This document shows, in pieces, positions 57,170-64,000 of a DNA stretch of 64,000 bases. The DNA is from Simmondsia chinensis. Its lineage: Eukaryota > Streptophyta > Magnoliopsida > Caryophyllales > Simmondsiaceae. The first letter of the stretch is position 1; every line of letters starts with the position of its first letter. A program made the translations under genes and the position numbers. Location: the NCBI GenBank assembly GCA_018398585.1, contig JAGTTD010000005.1:7743355-7807354 (forward strand), in the 5' to 3' direction. Below the pieces are notes generated by a model. The model worked only from the letters and a program-made list of their open reading frames with translations, was not told where the DNA came from and ran no database searches.

Positions 57170-60040
57170 TTCTTTATTGCATTGACCTTTTCAAACGATT
57201 TTTGCTAGAATGAAAAGCATCAAAGTGAATTTGTATTGTTCGTTGGTAGCTTATGGTATGCTTGCTGAATTAACAAATTAGTTAGTAGCTTGTGTTTGTT
57301 ACAAGCTTGTGTTTGTTGTTTGTTGGTGATTAACAACTCTAATATGATTCTTCGCTGTATTGGCCCACTATACCCAAATTTTGAATGATTTTTTGCTTAG
57401 ATTGACAAAGCTTTAAAGTGAATGTGTCCCTTTTGTGTTGGTAGTTTGTATTATGTTTGCTGAATTAACAAATTAGTTAGTAGCTTGTGTTTGTTACAAG
57501 CTCATGTTTGTTGTTTGTTGGTGATTAACAACTCTAATATGATTCTTCGCTGTATTGGCCCACTATACCCAAATTTTGAATGATTTTTTGCTTAGATTGA
57601 CAAAGCTTTAAAGTGCATTTGTCCCTTTTGTGTTGGTAGTTTATGTTATGTTTGCTGAATTAACAAATTAGTTGGTAGTTCGTGTTTGTTATACGCCCAT
57701 TTCTGTTGTTCGTTGGTGATTAACAACCCTAATTTAGTTCTTCGTTGTAGTGACCCACTATACCTAGATTTTAAATGATTTTTTGCTAGATTGACAAAGC
57801 TTCAAAGAGAATTTGTCCCTTTTATGTTAGTAGTTCATTTTGTGTTCAGTGAATTAACAAATTAGTTCATAGTTCGTATTTGTTATAAGCCCATGTTTGT
57901 TGTTCGTTGGTAATTAACACCCTAATTTGGTTCTTTGCTGTATTCACCCACTATACCTAGATTTGAATGATTTTTAGCTAGATTGACAAAGCTTCAAAGC
58001 GAATTTGTCATTTTATATTGGTAGTCCATGTTATGTTCCAATTAAACGTACCAAAATAAGGATAGGATGACCCCTTACCTTTCCCCTCTTTGCCCCTCTT
58101 TATCCTCCTTTACTCTCCTTTACCCGGTTGTCAAATAAACCCTAAAGGCCTAATGAATGACAATTCCAATTGGATGTACGAATTTCCTATTGGACAGGAG
58201 AATAGGAGGGGTGTATTTGGAGAAGATTATGAATTTGTAATGTGAGTGGGTGATGAGAACTCTAAATGTGAGTATGGCCGAAAAGTCACATGTCAGAGTT
58301 ATGAGAAAGAAGAGATCATGGCAACTCAATCACCGTTTGGTTTTGTGATAAAACTTCACTTAATGTTGTACACGGGTCTCAAATGTAAAATCTACGAGCT
58401 TAGCTGTGCCTGGTGAAATTTCACTATAACAAAGTTATTTCTTGAGACGTTATTGTGCTATGAATTTGCTTTAGTGCTTAAGAAATTGATTATATGGCCC
58501 AATTTGATGAATTATTTTTATGCAGCATCTAATCTAGGGCAACTTTGTTGGAAAAAGATGTTTTCACAAGCCTAAGATTTTTGTTTAGTTATACGATTAT
58601 GTTGCTTCGCTTTCCTGGAAAGGAGTTTGGGTTGTTGTATTGTATGTAAAGAATATTGTTCCCACTTTTGATCTTAATAAGAACAATGAGCCCATGATTT
58701 TGTTTTCATGACTTCTCTGTTTGTTTATGACAAATTTCGTTAGCCAAGGCCAGAATTTCAGTTAGTGAAGATTTAATGTAAGCCTACTCTCTATATGCTT
58801 CATTGTGCCGTTATGTATGCTCTTTCACCTTAATACTTATATGCTTTATGCTTCCATACTCCCATGTCTGCTATTTGTTGGTGATTAACAACCCTAATTC
58901 AGTTCTTCATTGTGTTGACCCTCTATACCCAAATTTGAATCATTTTTTGCTAGATTGACAAAGCTTTAAAGAGAATTTGTCTCTTTTACGTTAGTAGTTC
59001 GTGTTGTATTCGCTGAATTAAGAAATTATTGGTTGTTCATGTTTGTTATAAGCCCATGTTTGCTATTTGTTGGTAATTAATAACTCTAATTTGGTTTTTC
59101 GCTGTATTGACCCACTATACCTAGATTTTGAAAGATTTCTTGCAAGATGGACAAATTCAAAGTGAATTTGCCCCTTTTATGTTGGTAGTTTTTGTTATGT
59201 TTGGCGAATTAACAAATTAGTTTATAGTTCGTGTTTGTTATAAGCCCATGTCTAGTGTTCGTTGGTAATTAACAACCCTAATTCAATTCTTTGCTGTATT
59301 AACCCACTATACCAAGATTTTGAATATTTTTTGCTAGATTGACAAAGCTTCAGAGCGAATTTGTCCCTTTTATGTTGGTAGTCCGTGTTATATCGCTGAA
59401 TGAGCAAATTAGTTGATAGTTCGTGTTTGTTATACGTCCATTTCTATTTTTTGTTGGTGGTTAACAACCCTAATTTAATTCTTCATTGTATTGACCCACT
59501 ATACCTAGATTTTAAATTATTTTTTTGCTAGACTGACAAATCTTCAAAGAGAATTTGCCCCTTTTATGTTAGTAATCCATGTTGTGTTCACCGAATTAAC
59601 AAATTAGTTGGTAGTTTGTGTTTGTTATAAGCTCATGTCTGTTGTTCGTTGGTAATTAACAATCTTAATTCGATTCTTTGTTGTATTGACCCATTGTACC
59701 AAAGTTTTGAATGATTTTTTGCTAGATTGACAAAGCTTTAAAACGAATTTGTCCCTTTTATATTGGTAGTCCGTGCTATGTTGCTGAATTACCAAATTAG
59801 TTGGTAGTTCGTATTTGTTATAAGCCCATTTCTGTTGTTCATAGGTGATTAACAACTCTAATTCAGTTTTTCAGTGTATTGATCCCGCTGTACCCATATT
59901 TTGAATGTTGTTTTGCTATATTGACAAGGCTTTCAAGCAAATTTGTCCCTTTTACTTTGGTAGTTCGTGTTATATTCGCTGAATTTACAAGTTAGTTGGT
60001 AGTTTGTGTTTGTTATAATTCTATGTCTATTGTTCATTAG
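57170..60040. repeat. About 194-bp tandem repeat within the CACTA element
   Basis: The landmark GTGATTAACAAC recurs near 57331, 57526, 57721 and 57915, then 58886, 59078, 59270, 59462, 59657 and 59850, at 192-195 bp spacing. Each unit also contains CACTATACCYA, GATTGACAAAGCTT and AATTAACAAATTAGTT. The two blocks are separated by unrelated sequence (about 58036-58860), yet the gap between landmarks (971 bp) is almost exactly five periods. Confidence 0.9.
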
Positions 60041-60062
60041 TAGATTCATGTTCGTGTTCGCG

Positions 60063-61205
60063 CTGGCTTCTTGGTCCATTGCCCGTGCTCAAGCTGCTCA
60101 ATCCCACGGTCAACCAACTGGCTCCAACTTAGCGGATTTGACTGAAGTTGCTTTTCAAGGTAAATGACTAACACTAATATGTTTGACATTGCTTTTGGAG
60201 TGTGTAATTAGTTATATACTAGGGTTTGTAATTTATAGAGATATTAATTTTGAGATTGTTTTTCACATTTCCCTTGTTGTTGACATTCAAATTAAAAAAT
60301 TGTGTTGAAACATCTTACACTAATTGATCTATGCTTTGTAGGTATATTCTTGGAATATCTTATAAGAATATGGTGCCTAATAAACAATTGATGCATTTTG
60401 TTCATGATCGGGTGAGTTTAACATATCAAAATAGGAGTTCCAGGTAGAAAATTCTCTTCTTTTTTTCTATTTTATTTTTTGTACTTCTATTCATGGACAT
60501 ATTAACTTTTTAATATTTGAAACATAGGCAAGGAGTGCTAGAAACTCCAAAAATAGGGCTGCGCTTTCGAAAGAACTGCTTCATCGTACTGGTAGCAAAG
60601 CTCATAGGCAGATTTTCAAAGATATAGTATGCAACTGACATCTTCAGTATTTTTTTTTTTTTTTCCCTCTAGTGGACAATCTAACTATTATTTGATTGTA
60701 AAGACTTAACAAAATGAGAAAGGTCCGAATCTTGGGGAAATGTTTATGGCTACATGTTCAAAGGGTGATAAGTTGGCGATACCTGAGTTTCGTTAGCAAT
60801 ATGTATGTAGAATTTAAAGAATTAATTACTTGTTTTCAAATATACTTTACTCCATTCTTAGTTCACCGTATTTTGTAGGAAAAAATTGTTGACGCAATTG
60901 AAGAGGATCCCACCTTATCTAATATTGAAGTTGCTGAGAAAGTCTTCAACAAACGTTAAGCTCATGGTCATGTGTTTGGTTATAGTGGAGGAGTAAGGCC
61001 TAGTGATTTGAGAGGACCATCTTCTACCAAGGCTTAACTTCTTGAAAAACTTCGTCAATCTAAGAAAGAAAAGCGAGCGCCTCTTAAGGAGAACAAGGAA
61101 TTTGCTGATTCGGTAGCTAGTGTAAAAGCATTAGAGGATGGAGGTCATAACAATGGGTCAAGTACTCCCTCCCTATTTACTGAGATGGATGACTACACTG
61201 ATTAA
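60063..61205 (+). pseudogene. En/Spm-type accessory transposase (Ptta/TNPA-like) remnant
   Basis: Spliced pieces resemble the plant Ptta/En/Spm transposase family. ARAQAAQSHGQPTGSN near 60090 ends at a donor GTAAAT (60160). RNSKNRAALSKELLHRTGSK near 60548 and GPNLGEMFMA near 60724 follow. EKIVDAIEEDPTLSN near 60881 leads to VFGYSGGVRPSDLRGPSS near 60977 and a C-terminal EMDDYTD before the stop at about 61203. Stops break the last exon at about 60957 and 61034, and one follows PEFR near 60797. In the family these proteins bind the subterminal motifs and support excision; this copy cannot. Confidence 0.8.
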
Positions 61206-63511
61206 GTATTATTAGGTATGTGGTAATTTTCTTCTTTTTCTTCTTTCTCTGTTTTTTTTTTGCCCTTAGTTTTCGCTTATGTATGTTGATATATTCATTA
61301 AGAATACATTACTATGTTATTTGGAATTGTTCTGAATTTGGATTTTGTGATTGAGTTCTATGTGGAGTTTGAGAATGTTGTTGATTTATAACTCAGATTG
61401 CGTACTATAGAGTTTGAGTTTGTGAATATTTTTGTATTCATTAATAATACACCATTCAATGGGTTTCTACTATTCCAAGCTTTAGGCCTAAGGTCCTGTG
61501 ATGCATATTTTTATGGTGCTAAACTTTAGTGTGTTAGGCTTTATGGAGTGTCCGTGATATATAGAGCAAGGAGTTTTTGAATTGACATTTTTAAGTAAGT
61601 GTGGGTAATAGTTTCGCTTTGTTTTTAGCTCACATCTTGCTAGGTCTTTTGATGTGCCATGGCATGTGGGTTGTATTTTATTTTGTTTTGGTTTTGGTTG
61701 TCCATTCTCCCGAGGCCCTACCTTGTAGGTGTGTCCTGTTTTATTTTATGAGTCTTCGCTTTTATCAAAAAAAAAGATTGTTACTCTTTCATTGTTTGAA
61801 AATATTGAAGCGTTCGGATTGTATGATTGAATTTTATGTGAGTTTGAGATTTGTGGATTTAGGACTTTGTGTTTCAAAATGGAGTTAAGAGTTTGCAATC
61901 ATTTTGGTATTCATTAAAAACACATTATTGAGTTATTTGGAATTGTTATTGAGTTTGGACTATGTGATTGAATGGTAACGAAATTTAAGAATGTTTTGAA
62001 TTTGAGACACTGTGATTGAGTTCTATAATGTGGACATCAGGTTTGCGATTGTATTGTACTAAAAAGCATACTAATTTCTTTTTTGGTCAATTTTATGCTG
62101 ATTACTTTAATGTAGTTTTTATCTGTTTTATTTTTTATTGCTTGGTCTGTTGTGTGTTTGTACTATTGCTCAGATGACAATAATTTTCTAACATAAGTGT
62201 TGTATTTTTTTTTTCAGGTGTTGGAAGACTGCACGCAAATTCTTGTTTTTATTGGAACTTTCATTTATGAACTTTTGTCGGATTTGTAGTTTTTGCTAAG
62301 TTGTTAAATGACAAATTTAACAATCTACGCTTTTAATGTTTTTTTGTATATAAATTGGCTTTTATGAATACTTAGATATTTAAGTTTCAATGACATCTTT
62401 ATTTTTTATTAGAATTCGTTGCTATATTGAATGATATGCAAGAGTTATTTCTGTATGCTTATACTGTACTATTCTACAGGTGTTATAACTGAAATGAAAT
62501 ATTGTTATACTATATTTATGTACATATGCTATGAACAACTCGAAACTTGTCCTTATATGGATTTATAAGTGTTGTAAACAATCAGAAAATTATCTTTATA
62601 TTGCATAAATGTATAGGTATTTATAAATGTATACATTGTATTATATGAATGTACAGGGCCTTTAATGCCGATAAATTTTTCTATTAGAATTGTCTTTGAT
62701 GGGGGAAGTTTTGTTATCATTAATAGATGAAAAATGTTTTAACAATGGTTTATTATTGTTGTTGTTTTTTAACGACGGTCCATTTTGTCATTACTATTTT
62801 CAATTAGTAGCGTGAAAAATTTTAACGACAGCTTTTGTCGTTGTTAAAACTTTTTCTTATATGGTGGTAAATATTAGTAACGGCAATAATTGTTGTCGTT
62901 ATTAATCAACTCTTTAACGGCGATGCTACCTGACATTAAAGACTTTTCGTTTAACGACATCTTGCGCTGTCGTTATTGATTTCACTTTTAAAGACAGACA
63001 TAATATGCCGTCATAGATACTCTTTAAAGACGGCTCATTTAGCGGTCGTTGATCCTACATAGTATTAACGTCGAAAGCAATAACAACGACAAACAACGGG
63101 AAGTTTTTCCCATCGTTAATAGTATTAACGACGGTAAACCAGACTTTTAACTACAATAATCACTGTCATTAATGACCCTTTTTCTTGTATTGGTCAAAGC
63201 TGTTCGGTTCTACCCGAAGCAAGTCGTATCGAGTTGCCTGTGTTCGTTTTAGGTTGATTGGAGCTTTTCAAAAGTTGGGTTTGAGTGACATCCTCCGACT
63301 AGATTAAGATTGGTGCTAATGATCTTTCTTTGATTCTTAAGGGTATCATGTCAAACTTTGCCTTTTGGCAGTATTTGGTGTTTTTGGAATGTTCTTATAG
63401 GGTGGTGTGATTTATTTGGAATCTCATGTTTGTTTAGATGATATTGTTCTTAATTGTCTTCTATTAATAAAATCTCAATTATCAAAAAAAAAAAAAAAAA
63501 TTGCTATTAAA

Positions 63512-64000
63512 GTTCCTTCCTTGCCATCTCTCTTTACTATTGATGGTATTAGCACTCTATTTTTTGTATTTAAATGTAACTAATATATCCTTTTTGTAAA
63601 CAGTTTCCCATAATGCTCATGAACAGTGAACTTAGGGTGCCCAAATAGGAATGAGCTGATCTTATTACTATATAATCAAATTAAATAATTAGAACTTCAC
63701 CGAATTTTAATTGCAGTCTATTTTTCACTTTACATACTTTTTGTAAAGAAATTTTCCCTCCACTACATTACAAACAGTTAATTAGACATATTTAGGGTTG
63801 CCATGTGATGTACTTCATAATTACATATTTTATTTCTTATTCTTGCAATATATTCAGCTTTTACTATGTGTTTTGTAGTAATCTAGGTACAGTTTGACTT
63901 AGAGTGCAACGGAGCAAACACAGGTTAAAAAGTGACAGAATCAAGCATAATCAAGGCATAATTTAATACTACTTGGATAAATCCGACCACATGTGCAAAA
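63512..64000. other. No gene recognised
   Basis: AT-rich intergenic DNA downstream of the retroposon. No long frame or repeat end can be supported. Confidence 0.5.

Larger units (their letters stand above)
56322..63192 (+). mobile_element. CACTA (En/Spm) DNA transposon, 6.9 kb, degenerate
   Basis: Left end CACTACAAGAAAGATGAC; the right end read in reverse is CAATACAAGAAAAAGG (one change in the CACTA motif). A 3-bp target-site duplication GTC is present on both sides (56319-56321 and 63193-63195). Subterminal regions carry many copies of a TTAACGACGG-type motif in both orientations (62740-63180 and 56340-56480), typical of CACTA elements. Inside are a 194-bp tandem array and remnants of a plant En/Spm-type accessory transposase. 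I saw no TNP2-type catalytic transposase, so the copy is non-autonomous. Confidence 0.92.
55487..63498 (+). mobile_element. Polyadenylated retroposed transcript, split by a CACTA element
   Basis: The right part (63196-63483) has AATAAA at 63467 and then a run of about 17 A (63484-63500). The sequence right after the tail repeats that left of 55487: AATTGCTATTAAA at 55474-55486 and 63499-63511, a 13-bp target-site duplication. Without the CACTA element the insert is about 1.1 kb. The left part is C-rich (55500-55860), then encodes Lys-rich stretches (GKKKGKKKGDASVKK near 56120), with stops in every long frame. It could be a processed pseudogene or a short LINE-like transcript; I do not recognise the parent. 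Confidence 0.7.

Noticed and set aside
61601..61888. 95-residue plus-strand frame in the CACTA element
   Set aside because: Translation is hydrophobic and T-rich with no match to CACTA proteins; it lies downstream of the transposase remnant in T-rich DNA.
1..64000. CRISPR arrays, operons, ribosome binding sites and tRNA genes
   Set aside because: The window is plant nuclear DNA; no spacer-repeat pattern and no intact tRNA cloverleaf was noticed.

Overview
This is an AT-rich plant nuclear DNA window, most likely from a dicot. Its two convincing host genes are plant-specific MYB-related genes of the DIVARICATA/RADIALIS group. Everything else recognisable is plant transposon sequence: Ty1/copia Ale- and Tork-like elements, a Ty3/gypsy chromovirus, L1 and RTE LINEs, a CACTA element, a probable hAT element and MITEs. 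I cannot name the species from the sequence. Elements are nested in one another, most open reading frames are broken, and coding density is very low.

Layout. 0-1 kb: edge of a copia element and a dispersed repeat that carries a short LINE/SINE tail. 1-2.8 kb: no gene. 2.8-13.1 kb: a block with five unrelated tandem arrays (27, 49, 54, 43 and about 175 bp) and a probable solo LTR. 13.2-15 kb: 5' part of a Tork-like copia element. 15-17.6 kb: a decayed duplicate of the DIV-like locus, with a relic exon end, an RTE tail and a second copy of the dispersed repeat. 19.2-19.8 kb: LINE remnant. 21.1-21.4 kb: intact RADIALIS-like gene (minus). 21.7-21.9 kb: SINE with a 5S rRNA-like head. 22.3-27.4 kb: degenerate L1 LINE (minus). 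28.4-34.0 kb: a second 5S-headed SINE, split by a 5.4-kb gypsy chromovirus; both insertions have target-site duplications. 35.9-37.3 kb: inverted-repeat MITEs and a third copy of the dispersed repeat. 37.4-40.8 kb: RTE-type LINE (minus). 41.5-46.5 kb: Ale-type copia element (minus) with TCGGC duplications. 46.9-52.8 kb: DIVARICATA-like MYB gene (minus), two exons around a 5-kb intron loaded with transposons. 54.4-55 kb: fourth copy of the dispersed repeat. 55.5-63.5 kb: a polyadenylated retroposed transcript split by a 6.9-kb CACTA element.

How parts relate. The RAD-like and DIV-like genes belong to one regulatory family; in snapdragon RAD proteins compete with DIV-type partners, but no interaction is shown by this sequence. 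Both have a GA-rich leader and a TATA-like box about 140 bp upstream of the ATG. Relic DIV-type exon ends at 15.15 and 50.40 kb, with shared flanking sequence, indicate past duplication of a DIV-like locus here.

The main candidate for an undescribed system is the SINE family. Its head is a nearly full-length 5S rRNA-like sequence (about 121 bp). Its tail (about 123 bp, ending in TTG repeats) matches the 3' end of the RTE LINE at 37.4 kb. The window therefore holds the SINE, its likely LINE partner and several 5'-truncated tails, most with clear target-site duplications. All statements rest on reading by eye; no database search or alignment program was run.
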